Source: Bradyrhizobium sp. B097
GTDB taxonomy: Bacteria > Pseudomonadota > Alphaproteobacteria > Rhizobiales > Xanthobacteraceae
Assembly (NCBI RefSeq): GCF_038957035.1
Contig: NZ_CP152412.1
Location: 3,530,501-3,594,500, forward strand
DNA length: 64,000 nucleotides
Reading direction: 5' to 3'
This document shows, piece by piece, positions 54,142-62,312 of the stretch. The position numbers and the translations under genes were made by a program. Under the pieces are notes generated by a model. That model did not search any database. It worked only from the letters and a program-made list of their open reading frames with translations, and was not told where the DNA came from. Numbering within the stretch: the stretch's first letter is position 1; every line of letters starts with the position of its first letter.

Positions 54142-54223
54142 CGTCATTCCGGGGCGGTGCGAAACACCGAACCCGGAATCTCGAGATTCCGGGTCTGGTC
54201 CTTCGGACCATCCCGGAATGACG
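54142..54223. repeat. Intergenic palindromic repeat, family 4, copy 3
   Basis: Arms CGTCATTCCGGGGC and CATCCCGGAATGACG are complementary, with nested GGAATCTCGAGATTCC, a perfect 16-bp palindrome at the centre. The repeat is open in the frame of the downstream cyclase, so that gene can be mis-started inside it. Confidence 0.85.
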
Positions 54224-54234
54224 GGGTGGGAGGC

Positions 54235-55548
54235 ATGGCCGGGTTCTGGGTTAACGACAAAGCGGTGCAGGACACGACCGTCTCGGCCGATTTCCACCAC
54301 GCTTTGATGCGCGAGGTGATGACCACCGAGCTGCTCCGCATCAAGGTGCTGATCGGCACGACCATCGTGCTGGGGGCGATCAGCCTGCTAGTGTATCTGT
54401 TCGCACCCGAGGCGGTCAGCCGGGTCTGGCATGGCAATCTCAACCCGGACTACATTTTCTATGTCACCGTTCCGCTGATCCTGTTCGAGCTCTGGGTGCA
54501 CGGTGCGATCAGCTGGTACAGGCGCAAGGGCCGCGACCTGCCGGTGATCCGGCGCTACATCGGCGTGCTGGTCGAGACCTCGCTGCCGACCGTCGTGCTG
54601 GCGCTGCATATCGACAGCATGGGCCGCCAGGAGGCGCTCGGCTTCGTCGCCCCTCTGGTCTATTTCGTGTTCATCATCCTCTCGACGCTACGGCTCGATT
54701 TCTGGCTGTCGACCTTTACCGGCGTCGTCGCCGCGACCGAGCTGTTCTACATGGCGGTGTTCTTCCATGCGGCCGATGGCGTCGCGGCCGGTCAAGGCAT
54801 TTATTATCACGCCGCGCGCAGCACGATCATCCTGATCTGCGGCGTGCTGGCCGGCGCGGTCGGCCTGCAGCTGCGGCGGCAATTCGCGGCCAGCATTGCG
54901 GCTGCCACCGCGCGCGACCGCATCACCAATCTGTTCGGCCAGCACGTCTCGCCGCAGGTGGTCGAACGCCTGATGGCGGAGGGCGCCTCTACCGCGAGCG
55001 ACATCCGCCGTGTCGCCGTGATGTTCGTCGATTTCCGCAGCTTCACTGCCGGTGCGCGCTCACGCTCGCCGCAGGAGGTGGTCGATCGGCTCGACGGCGC
55101 CTTTGCGGTGCTGGTCGATATCCTCGATCGCCATGGCGGCATCGTGAACAAGTTTCTCGGCGACGGCTTTCTCGCGCTGTTCGGCGCGCCGTTCGAGACC
55201 GGCGACGCCGCGCATCAGGCGGTCGCCGCCGCGCGTGAGATGCTGGCCGCCAACGAGCGCACCAATGCGTCGTCGAGCTGGCCGCTGCGCATCGGCATCG
55301 GCATCCATATCGGCGAGGTCGTCGCCGGCAGTATCGGCTCGCCGCGGCGCAAGGAATACACCGTGATCGGCGATACCGTGAACTTTGCCGCCCGGCTCGA
55401 GGCGCTCAACAAGGAGCTCGGCTCGCAATTCCTGATCTCGTCTGCCGTGCGCGAGGCGCTCGGCGACGAATGCAAGGACGCCGTGTCGCGCGGCGAGATC
55501 CCGGTGCGGGGTTACGAGCACCCGGTGCCGGTCTGGCAGTTGGGGTAG
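54235..55548 (+). CDS. Membrane class III adenylate/guanylate cyclase
   Basis: The 437-residue protein has six TM helices (about 30-220) and a C-terminal class III cyclase domain (about 255-430) with metal aspartates D266 (FVDFRSFT) and D310, and K306 (NKFLGDGFLALF), plus EYTVIGDTVNFAARLEAL. It should make cAMP or cGMP. The TM part probably senses a membrane signal. ATG 54235 (GGGAGG upstream) is chosen because the longer frame from 54124 is translated palindromic repeat. Confidence 0.9.
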   Translation: MAGFWVNDKAVQDTTVSADFHHALMREVMTTELLRIKVLIGTTIVLGAISLLVYLFAPEAVSRVWHGNLNPDYIFYVTVPLILFELWVHGAISWYRRKGRDLPVIRRYIGVLVETSLPTVVLALHIDSMGRQEALGFVAPLVYFVFIILSTLRLDFWLSTFTGVVAATELFYMAVFFHAADGVAAGQGIYYHAARSTIILICGVLAGAVGLQLRRQFAASIAAATARDRITNLFGQHVSPQVVERLMAEGASTASDIRRVAVMFVDFRSFTAGARSRSPQEVVDRLDGAFAVLVDILDRHGGIVNKFLGDGFLALFGAPFETGDAAHQAVAAAREMLAANERTNASSSWPLRIGIGIHIGEVVAGSIGSPRRKEYTVIGDTVNFAARLEALNKELGSQFLISSAVREALGDECKDAVSRGEIPVRGYEHPVPVWQLG

Positions 55549-55603
55549 GGCGCTGCATTCAGGCCTGAGGTAATAAGGTAGCGATTGACGCGGCGTCCTA
55601 TAT

Positions 55604-55623
55604 TCATATAGATGACTATATGA
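55604..55623 (+). promoter_or_regulatory. GntR operator overlapping promoter and start codon
   Basis: A perfect 8-bp inverted repeat, TCATATAG (55604-55611) and CTATATGA (55616-55623), covers the likely -10 and the ATG at 55620. A -35 TTGACG lies at 55585-55590, with TATAGA at 55607-55612 as -10. No Shine-Dalgarno is seen; the mRNA may be leaderless. Confidence 0.65.
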
Positions 55624-56348
55624 GTTCAACTCTCGACGACCGCCTGCCGCGCTACCAGCGTCTTCGCGACGACCTCGCGGCGCGCATTAATCGCAATGAA
55701 TGGCGTCCGGGGGACCTGATCCCCTCCGAGGCCGAGCTCGGCGCGCATTACGGCGTCGCGATCGGCACCGTGCGCAAGGCGATCGACCAGCTCGTCAGCG
55801 ACGGCGTGCTGGAGCGCCAGCAGGGCCGCGGCACCTTCGTGCGCCGCGCGCGGTTCAATTCGTCGCTGTTCCGCTTCTTCCGCTTCCAGTCGGAGAGCGG
55901 CGAGCGCCGCGTGCCGCAAAGCCGCATCCTGCGGCGCAAGGCGATGCCGGCGACTTCGGCGGTCGCCTCGGCGCTGCGCATCGGTGTCGGCGAGCCCGTC
56001 ATCAGCCTGTCGCGCCTGCGCCTGATCGACGACGTGCCGCTGCTCGCCGAAGAGATCTGGCTCGAGAGATCGCGCTTCGAGGCGCTGCTCGCGCTCGCGA
56101 CTTCCGAGTTCGGCGACCTGCTGTATCCGCTCTACGAGGACCGTTGCGGCCAGGTCGTGGTCTCCGCCGATGAAATCCTCACCGTCGAGATCGCGACCGA
56201 GATGCAATCGCGCCTGCTGCGATTGGAGGCCAACGCGCCGCTGATCGTGATCGAGCGCCTGGCGTTCGATCTGGAGCGGCGGCCGATCGAATGGCGCCGC
56301 TCGCGCGGGCCGGCGGATCGCTTCCGCTACCACGCCGAGATCAGATAG
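55620..56348 (+). CDS. GntR/HutC family transcriptional regulator
   Basis: The 242-residue protein has an N-terminal winged helix (about 8-75: YQRLRDDLAARINRNEWRPG, PSEAELGAHYGVAIGTVRKA, GVLERQQGRGTFVRR) and a UTRA effector domain (about 95-238). It sits 45 bases before an MFS gene and should control that transporter and the hydrolase behind it. The effector is probably the transported compound. Confidence 0.93.
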   Translation: MSSTLDDRLPRYQRLRDDLAARINRNEWRPGDLIPSEAELGAHYGVAIGTVRKAIDQLVSDGVLERQQGRGTFVRRARFNSSLFRFFRFQSESGERRVPQSRILRRKAMPATSAVASALRIGVGEPVISLSRLRLIDDVPLLAEEIWLERSRFEALLALATSEFGDLLYPLYEDRCGQVVVSADEILTVEIATEMQSRLLRLEANAPLIVIERLAFDLERRPIEWRRSRGPADRFRYHAEIR

Positions 56349-56393
56349 CGCGGCAACCAAACACAACAACATAAGAATTCACAGGGAGAAGAA

Positions 56394-57638
56394 ATGACGA
56401 ACTGGTACAGCGAATGCTCGCCGCTCGAGCGACGCACCTTCTGGGCAAGCTTCGGCGGCTGGGGGTTAGATGCGCTCGACGTCCAGATGTTCAGCCTCGC
56501 CATTCCGGCGCTGATTACGGCCTTCGGGATCAGCAAGGCCGATGCCGGGCTGCTCGGCTCGGTCACGCTGTTCTTCGGCGCGTTCGGTGGCTGGCTTGGC
56601 GGCGCGCTCGGCGACCGTTTCGGCCGGGTGCAGGCGTTGCAGATCACGGTGGCGACCTTTGCGCTCGCGACCTTCGCCTCGGCCTTCGCGATGAACTACA
56701 GCCAGCTCGTGGTCCTGAAGGCGATCCAGGGCATCGGCTTCGGCGCAGAGTGGGCCTGCGGCGCGGTGTTGATGGCCGAGATCATTCGCGCCGAGCATCG
56801 CGGCAAGGCGCTCGGCGCCGTGCAGAGCGCCTGGGCAGTCGGCTGGGGCGCCGCGGTGCTGCTGTCGGCTTTGGTCTTCACCTATGCGCCCGCCGATATC
56901 GCCTGGCGCATCCTGTTCGCCGTCGGGCTGATCCCGGCGCTGCTGATCCTGTATATCCGCCGCGGGCTGAAGGAGCCGCCGCGCGCTGCGCCGCGTGAGG
57001 CCGAGCCGCCGTTCTTCGCGACGCTTGCCGGAATCTTTCACCGCGACGTGCTGCGCTCGACCTTGATCGGCGGCCTGTTCGGCATCGGCGCCCATGGCGG
57101 CTATGCCGCGCTGACGACATTCCTGCCGACGTTCCTGCGCGAGGTGCGGCATCTCTCGGTGCTCGGCTCCAGCGCTTATCTCGCCGTGATCATCGTCGCC
57201 TTCTTCTGCGGCTGCGTGGTGTCGGGGATCGTCAGCGACCGGATCGGGCGGCGCGCCAACGTCACGCTGTTCGCCGCCGCCTGCGTCGTGACCGTGCTGG
57301 TCTACATCTTCGCGCCACTCTCGAATTCGCAGATGCTGGTGCTCGGATTCCCGCTCGGTTTCTTCTCGGCGGGCATTCCCGCCAGCATGGCGGCGTTGTT
57401 CAGCGAGCTCTATCCGGCAGGCGTGCGCGGCACCGGCGTCGGCTTCTGCTACAATTTCGGCCGCATCGTCTCCGCGGCGTTTCCCTTCCTGGTCGGCTAC
57501 CTCAGCGATCACATCGGCCTTGGTGCTGCGATCGGGATCGACGCGGCGTTCGCCTATTCGCTGGTGCTGGTCGCGGTGCTGATGCTGCCGGAAACCCGCG
57601 GCAAGGTTTTCGAGCAGGCCGCCGCCACGCGCGCGTGA
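56394..57638 (+). CDS. MFS transporter (aromatic acid:H+ symporter-like)
   Basis: The 414-residue protein has 12 TM helices with the MFS signature between TM2 and TM3 (GALGDRFGRVQALQ) and its weaker repeat after TM8 (IVSDRIGRRANV), and DALDVQMFSLAIPAL in TM1 as in the AAHS group. AGGGAGAAGAA precedes the ATG. It likely imports an aromatic or related acid for the hydrolase that follows. Confidence 0.92.
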   Translation: MTNWYSECSPLERRTFWASFGGWGLDALDVQMFSLAIPALITAFGISKADAGLLGSVTLFFGAFGGWLGGALGDRFGRVQALQITVATFALATFASAFAMNYSQLVVLKAIQGIGFGAEWACGAVLMAEIIRAEHRGKALGAVQSAWAVGWGAAVLLSALVFTYAPADIAWRILFAVGLIPALLILYIRRGLKEPPRAAPREAEPPFFATLAGIFHRDVLRSTLIGGLFGIGAHGGYAALTTFLPTFLREVRHLSVLGSSAYLAVIIVAFFCGCVVSGIVSDRIGRRANVTLFAAACVVTVLVYIFAPLSNSQMLVLGFPLGFFSAGIPASMAALFSELYPAGVRGTGVGFCYNFGRIVSAAFPFLVGYLSDHIGLGAAIGIDAAFAYSLVLVAVLMLPETRGKVFEQAAATRA

Positions 57639-57653
57639 TGATGAGGAATGATC

Positions 57654-58553
57654 ATGACATCGTACGAACATGGGTTGACGCGGCGCCGGTTTGCCTCGGG
57701 ATTGGTTGCCGCGCTGTCGGCGGGCGGATTGGCGAGCAAGGTGAGGGCTGAGGTGCCGAAACTGGCGATCGATACCCACGCCCACGTCTTCCATCGCGGG
57801 CTGAAGCTCGCGCCCGGCCGGCGCTACGCGCCCGACTACGACGCGCCGCTCGCGCTCTATCTGCAGCAGCTCGACCAGAACGGCATCACCAATGGCGTGT
57901 TGGTGCAGCCGAGCTTTCTCGGCACCGACAATTCCTATCTCGCCGAATGCCTGAAGGCGACCAATGGCCGGCTGCGCGGCATCGCCGTGGTCGACGTTGC
58001 CGCTACCGCCGACGAGCTACGCGCGCTCGATCGCGCTGGCGTCGCGGGCATCCGTCTCAATCTGGTCGGCCAGAAGCTGCCTGATCTGGCGTCGCCGGAG
58101 TGGACGGCGCTGCTGGCACAGATCAGGACGCTCGACTGGCAGGTCGAGATCCAGCGCAACGCCGGCGATCTCGCGACGCTCGCACCACAGCTGCTCGACC
58201 AGGGCGTGAAAGTCGTGCTCGATCATTTCGCCTTGCCCGATCCGAAGCTCGGCGTCGACGATCCCGGATTCCAGTCGGTCCTCAAGCTTGGCGCGACGCG
58301 AAATGTCTGGGTCAAGATCTCGGCGCCCTATCGCAACGGCGCGGCCGGCGAGGCGTTCGCGAAGCAGGCCTATCCGTTGCTGCGCAATGCTTACGGCGTC
58401 GACCGGCTGCTGTGGGGCAGCGACTGGCCGCACACCCAATTCGAGGCGACGCAGAGCTACGCGAAGAATCGCAAATTCCTCGACGAGCTTATTGTCGACG
58501 CTGATGAGCGCGCCCGCGTGCTCGCATCGCCGCGCGAGCTGTTTCGCTTCTAG
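57654..58553 (+). CDS. Tat-exported amidohydrolase (Amidohydro_2, lactonase-like)
   Basis: The 299-residue TIM-barrel metal hydrolase has a Tat-like signal (LTRRRFASGLVAALSAGG), an HxH metal pair (IDTHAHVFHRG), VVLDHFALPDP and a final GSDWPHTQF. It belongs to the group with 2-pyrone-4,6-dicarboxylate hydrolase and sulfomuconolactonases. ATG 57654 has GAGGA at good spacing; ATG 57648 is directly on that site. Product flow from periplasm to the MFS carrier is possible. Confidence 0.87.
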   Translation: MTSYEHGLTRRRFASGLVAALSAGGLASKVRAEVPKLAIDTHAHVFHRGLKLAPGRRYAPDYDAPLALYLQQLDQNGITNGVLVQPSFLGTDNSYLAECLKATNGRLRGIAVVDVAATADELRALDRAGVAGIRLNLVGQKLPDLASPEWTALLAQIRTLDWQVEIQRNAGDLATLAPQLLDQGVKVVLDHFALPDPKLGVDDPGFQSVLKLGATRNVWVKISAPYRNGAAGEAFAKQAYPLLRNAYGVDRLLWGSDWPHTQFEATQSYAKNRKFLDELIVDADERARVLASPRELFRF

Positions 58554-58769
58554 AGCGCGATGAGTTTTGGTTGAATCGGCTTGCGGCAGTTTCGGTTCAC
58601 CTCTCCCCATCGGGGAGAGGTCGGATTGCAAAGCAATCCGGGTGAGGGCCCTTGCTCTCTCGATAGACCGTAATCCCTCACCCGATTTGCTGCGCAAATC
58701 GACCTCTCCCAGAGGGAGAGGTGGACTTTCGACGCCGTTCCAGCTCAACCTAATCTCATATGCTCTAGC
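58551..58769. repeat. Composite intergenic repeat, family 2, copy 1
   Basis: Outer arms GAGC..ATGAGTTTTGGTTGA and TCAACCTAATCTCAT..GCTC are inverted; inside sits a second stem made of ACCTCTCCC, AATCCGGGTGAGGG, CCCTCACCCGATT and GGGAGAGGT. A second copy is at 61872-62070. It contains the hydrolase stop codon and fills most of the gap to the PhzF-like gene. Confidence 0.85.
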
Positions 58770-58860
58770 TCGCGCGCGATTGTACCGAGTGCTCTGAAAG
58801 GCGTCGTTGCTGCTGTGCTACGATGACGCCATCGGAATGACCGGCACAAGGACACGCAAG

Positions 58861-59775
58861 ATGCAGCGCCGCTATATCACCGTCGACGTTTTCACCGACC
58901 GCGCCTTCGGCGGCAACCCGCTCGCCGTGGTGCTCGACGCCGAAGGGCTGTCGAGCGCGCAGATGCAGGCGATCGCGACCGAGTTCAACTATTCCGAGAC
59001 GACCTTCGTGCTGCCGCCGCAGGACAAGGCCAACGACGCCCAGGTTCGCATCTTCACGGTGCGCTCGGAAATTCCCTTCGCCGGCCATCCTAATGTCGGC
59101 ACCGCCTTTGTGCTGGCGAGCCGAGCAGCGAAGGCGCCGGAGCAGCTGAGGTTCGAGGAGAAGGCGGGCCTCGTGCCGGTCAAAATCCTTTCTGACGGCG
59201 CCAGGGTGATTGGCGCCGAGCTGACGGCGCCGCAGCAGCTGCAACGGTCGAATGAGGTGAGCGCGGCCGATGCCGCGGCTTGTCTCTCGCTGTCGGCGGC
59301 CGACGTGAAGACCGATCGGCATGTGCCGCAGGTGGTCTCGGTCGGCCTGCCGTTCCTGGTGGTGGAGATCGCCTCGCGCGAGGCGCTGAAGCGCGCCGGG
59401 CCTGATGCCGCGGCATTCGCCAGGGCATTGGCGCAGATCGGCCGCGACGTCGTCTATTTCTACACGCGCGATGTGCCGGCGAGCGAGCAGCCGCTCGACC
59501 TGCAGGCGCGGATGTTTCATCCGGGTGCCAGCGGCCTGTCAGAAGATCCCGCAACTGGCAGTGCGACAGCAGCCTGCGCGGCGCTGCTCGCGGATATCGA
59601 TCCCGCGCGCGACGGCGAATTGCGGCTGCGGATCGGGCAGGGCGTCGACATGGGCCGGCCGAGTCTGCTGCTGACGCGGGTGCGCAAGCAGGGCGGCGCG
59701 ATCACATCGGTGCATGTCGGCGGCGGCTGCGTGAAGATGATGGAGGGAGCGATCAGCGTGCCGGGGCAGGGCTGA
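58861..59775 (+). CDS. PhzF family isomerase
   Basis: The 304-residue protein has the PhzF double fold, with catalytic E46 in NYSETTFVLPP, PFAGHPNVGTAFVLA and the C-terminal EDPATGSATAACAALLA. Relatives catalyse isomerisation in phenazine synthesis or are of unknown substrate; no phenazine genes are near. AAGGA lies 8 bases before ATG 58861. Confidence 0.9.
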   Translation: MQRRYITVDVFTDRAFGGNPLAVVLDAEGLSSAQMQAIATEFNYSETTFVLPPQDKANDAQVRIFTVRSEIPFAGHPNVGTAFVLASRAAKAPEQLRFEEKAGLVPVKILSDGARVIGAELTAPQQLQRSNEVSAADAAACLSLSAADVKTDRHVPQVVSVGLPFLVVEIASREALKRAGPDAAAFARALAQIGRDVVYFYTRDVPASEQPLDLQARMFHPGASGLSEDPATGSATAACAALLADIDPARDGELRLRIGQGVDMGRPSLLLTRVRKQGGAITSVHVGGGCVKMMEGAISVPGQG

Positions 59776-59777
59776 CG

Positions 59778-60239
59778 CTAGACCTGCGGCGCCACGAGAT
59801 TATCGATCTTGACGCCGTCGCGCTCCTCGATGATCTCGGCGATCCAGCGGCGGTGACAATGTTCGTGGTCGCGCTCGTAGCAGAGGATGCAGACCGGGCC
59901 GGACTTCTTCACCAGCGCCGACAGCTCGTCGAGCTCCTCCTTGGCCTGCACCGTCTTGAGGTGCGCCGAATAGATCTTGTGCAGCAGCGCATATTGCCCG
60001 CTGCGCGCCGCCTCCCGTCCGCTCTTCGGTGTGCCAAGGCCACGGAGGTGGACGTAGCCGATGCCGCGCTCGTCGAGGCCGGCGGCGAGCTGGCTCTTGG
60101 AGAAGCCGGGACGGCGCGAGGAGGCCACCGCGCGAACATCGACCAGCAGCTTGACGCCGGCGTGCTGGAGCTCGTCGAGCACCGCCTTGGACGGCGTCTG
60201 CTCGTAGCCGATGGTGAACAGCCTTTTCGCCTTCGCCAT
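59778..60239 (-). CDS. DUF488 family protein
   Basis: The 153-residue protein matches DUF488 (LFTIGYEQTPSKAVLDEL, LVDVRAVASSRRPGFSK, ILCYERDHEHCHRRWIAE). The Cys and His residues (C122, C130 area) may bind metal. It starts 10 bases after the DUF72 stop, so both form an operon. Function is unknown. Confidence 0.92.
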   Translation of the reverse strand: MAKAKRLFTIGYEQTPSKAVLDELQHAGVKLLVDVRAVASSRRPGFSKSQLAAGLDERGIGYVHLRGLGTPKSGREAARSGQYALLHKIYSAHLKTVQAKEELDELSALVKKSGPVCILCYERDHEHCHRRWIAEIIEERDGVKIDNLVAPQV

Positions 60240-60249
60240 CGGCTCTCCC

Positions 60250-61089
60250 TCACTTCACCCGGTCGATCAATTCCATCGCGCCCGCGGGCGCGCGGATCTT
60301 GCCCTCGTGGATCACATAGGCGAACACGTCGCGCGGGGCCTTCTTCGGCGCGGATTTGTCGACCCGCGGCAGGTCGTCCGGCTCGCTGCCGCCGGCCCAG
60401 TCCTGAAACCGCTTGGCCCAGGCATCGAGCTGCTTCGGCGGATAGCAGGTCTTCAGTTCGTCATTGCCCTTCTGCAGCCGGGCATAGACGAAGTCGCTGG
60501 CGACGTCGGCAATCGCCGGATACTTGCCGTGTTCGGCGAACACCACCGGAACCTGGTGCTCGCGAATGAGGGCGATGAACTCGGGCACGCAAAAGCTGTC
60601 GTGACGCACTTCGACGACATGGCGCAGCGCGCGGCCGTCGAGCTTGCGCGGCAACAGCTCGAGGAACTTGCCGAAATCGGCGCCGTCGAACTTCTTGGTC
60701 GGCGCAAATTGCCAGAGCACCGGTCCGAGCCGGTCCTTCAGCTCCAGCACGCCCGAATCATAGAACCGCTTCACCGAATCGCCGGCCTCGGCGAGCACGC
60801 GGCGGTTGGTGGCGAAGCGCGGCCCCTTCAGCGAGAAGATGAAGCCGTCGGGCACCTCGCTGGCCCATTTGCGAAAGCTCTCCGGCTTCTGCGATCCATA
60901 ATAGGTGCCGTTGATCTCGATCGAGGTCAGCTTGGAGGCGGCGTAGGACAGCTCCTTCGCCTGCGTGAGCTTCTCGGGATAGAACACCCCGCGCCACGGC
61001 TCGAAGGTCCAGCCGCCGATGCCGATGTAGATGTTGCCTGCGTCTGTCTTGGTCGCCTTGGTGGGAGCTTTGGCCACGACTGCACTCAT
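60250..61089 (-). CDS. DUF72 family protein
   Basis: The 279-residue TIM-barrel protein has the DUF72 landmarks IGIGGWTFEPWRGVFYP, the SIEINGTYYGSQKPESFRKW strand, FSLKGPRFATN and VEVRHDSFCVPEF. It is followed directly by DUF488. DUF72 proteins are uncharacterised; a link with nucleic-acid repair has been proposed for some. A basic N-terminal tail is present. Confidence 0.92.
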   Translation of the reverse strand: MSAVVAKAPTKATKTDAGNIYIGIGGWTFEPWRGVFYPEKLTQAKELSYAASKLTSIEINGTYYGSQKPESFRKWASEVPDGFIFSLKGPRFATNRRVLAEAGDSVKRFYDSGVLELKDRLGPVLWQFAPTKKFDGADFGKFLELLPRKLDGRALRHVVEVRHDSFCVPEFIALIREHQVPVVFAEHGKYPAIADVASDFVYARLQKGNDELKTCYPPKQLDAWAKRFQDWAGGSEPDDLPRVDKSAPKKAPRDVFAYVIHEGKIRAPAGAMELIDRVK

Positions 61090-61216
61090 CGCGAGGAGGG
61101 GAACGGGGATCGAGAGTAGTCAAAATAATCGTGATTGGCCAGTTTGCCAGATTGGCGCGGGGGTGCTTATCGTCGTTGTCGCTCTTCGCTACGATGCGCC
61201 AAAATGGAGAACAACA

Positions 61217-61603
61217 ATGCGCATGCTGGTTGCGGCCGCCCTCCTGATCACGTCCTCCGCTGCCATATCGCCCGCTGCCATATCGTCCGCTGCAATGGCC
61301 GACGAGGTCGACGATGCGCACAAGCTTGCGATCACCGGTCGCGACGCCTACTGGAATTGTCTCGCCCGCGAATATCCCCGCGACAGCAACAAGGCGATGT
61401 CCGACCAGGAGTTCACCTCGCTGATCGCCAATGTCTGTCCCTCGGAGCGGCAGAACTTCCGGGTGTCGCTGATCGACTTCCTGTCGCTGCAGTTTCCCAA
61501 GCAGGATGCCGACGCCAATCTGACGACGGCCAACCGCGCGATCGAGCTGGCGCAGAAGGACATCGTGACCGCCTTCACCCGGCGCAGGGCCGCGGCGAAA
61601 TAG
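61217..61603 (+). CDS. Small exported protein of unknown function
   Basis: The 128-residue protein has a signal peptide with a short internal repeat (AAISPAAISSAAMA, cleavage near residue 30) and an alpha-helical mature part with two Cys (YWNCLAREYPRD, IANVCPSERQ). GGAGA lies 7 bases before ATG 61217. No family is recognised. Confidence 0.78.
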   Translation: MRMLVAAALLITSSAAISPAAISSAAMADEVDDAHKLAITGRDAYWNCLAREYPRDSNKAMSDQEFTSLIANVCPSERQNFRVSLIDFLSLQFPKQDADANLTTANRAIELAQKDIVTAFTRRRAAAK

Positions 61604-61670
61604 GTTCCCGAATCCTGTTGCGGCCGGCCGATTTTTGATATCAATCCGCGCAGGCAAGGGGATGATCGGT

Positions 61671-61874
61671 ATGAGATCACAATCGACGGCAGGCTTCTTG
61701 GGCGCAGTGGTCGCGGCCGTCGCGCTGGCGGCGGCGTTCATCTACGGGCCGTCGCCGAGCCAGCTCCGTAACCCGACCCAGCCCGCAGCCGTGCAGGCGG
61801 CTCCCGCCGCCGAGGCCGCGCCGGCGGCCCCGGTGCCACGCGGCCCGGTGATCCGGGAAGTCCCGAACAACTAG
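61671..61874 (+). CDS. Small membrane-anchored Ala/Pro-rich protein
   Basis: The 67-residue protein has one TM helix (about 8-28) and a Pro/Ala-rich tail (QAAPAAEAAPAAPVPRGPVI). ATG 61671 has AAGGGG about 9 bases upstream; ATG 61662 is too close to that site. The tail looks periplasmic. No family is recognised. Confidence 0.6.
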   Translation: MRSQSTAGFLGAVVAAVALAAAFIYGPSPSQLRNPTQPAAVQAAPAAEAAPAAPVPRGPVIREVPNN

Positions 61875-62070
61875 ACCGGGATGAATTTTGGTTGAATCGG
61901 CTCGCCAAGGTTTCGGATCACCTCTCCCCGCTGGGGAGAGGTCGGATTGCGCCTGGCGATGCGAAGCATCGTCCAGTGCAATCCGGGTGAGGGCTCTTGC
62001 TCTATCGATAGACCGTAACCCCTCACCCGATTTACTGCGCAAATCGACCTCTCCCAAGGGAGAGGTGATC
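61872..62070. repeat. Composite intergenic repeat, family 2, copy 2
   Basis: The sequence GGGATGAATTTTGGTTGAAT and the CTCTCCC / GGTGAGGG stems match the copy at 58551-58769, with an extra GCGATGCGAAGCATCG palindrome in one loop. The right outer arm is missing. The rest of the gap to 62312 holds no supported gene. Confidence 0.85.
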
Positions 62071-62312
62071 CTTGCCCCTTGCGGACCGCCTGGGGCCTTC
62101 CCATCTAGCGTCCAACGGCGACGTTGCAGCTTCAGGGCTCCGGCGCCGGAACGACCACGACATTGTTTGGCTGCGCCGGATGTACGCGCGCCCCTTGTTC
62201 GTGGTCGTTGGCATTTTCGAACGGTTTTTGCCCCGTTTTCCCGCTTTCCGAGACAGCGTTTGCGCCGGCCCGCCTTGGCAGCGGGGGAGGCTGCGGCTAT
62301 ACGCTGGCGCTC

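Noticed and set aside
52750..54300. 516-codon minus-strand frame opposite the ABC permease
   Set aside because: Composition typical of an antisense frame (many His, Gln, Arg and Asp); the plus frame is a well-formed permease.
61135..61638. Alternative frame over the small exported protein (167 codons)
   Set aside because: The frame starting at 61217 has a signal peptide and a good ribosome site; this one has neither.
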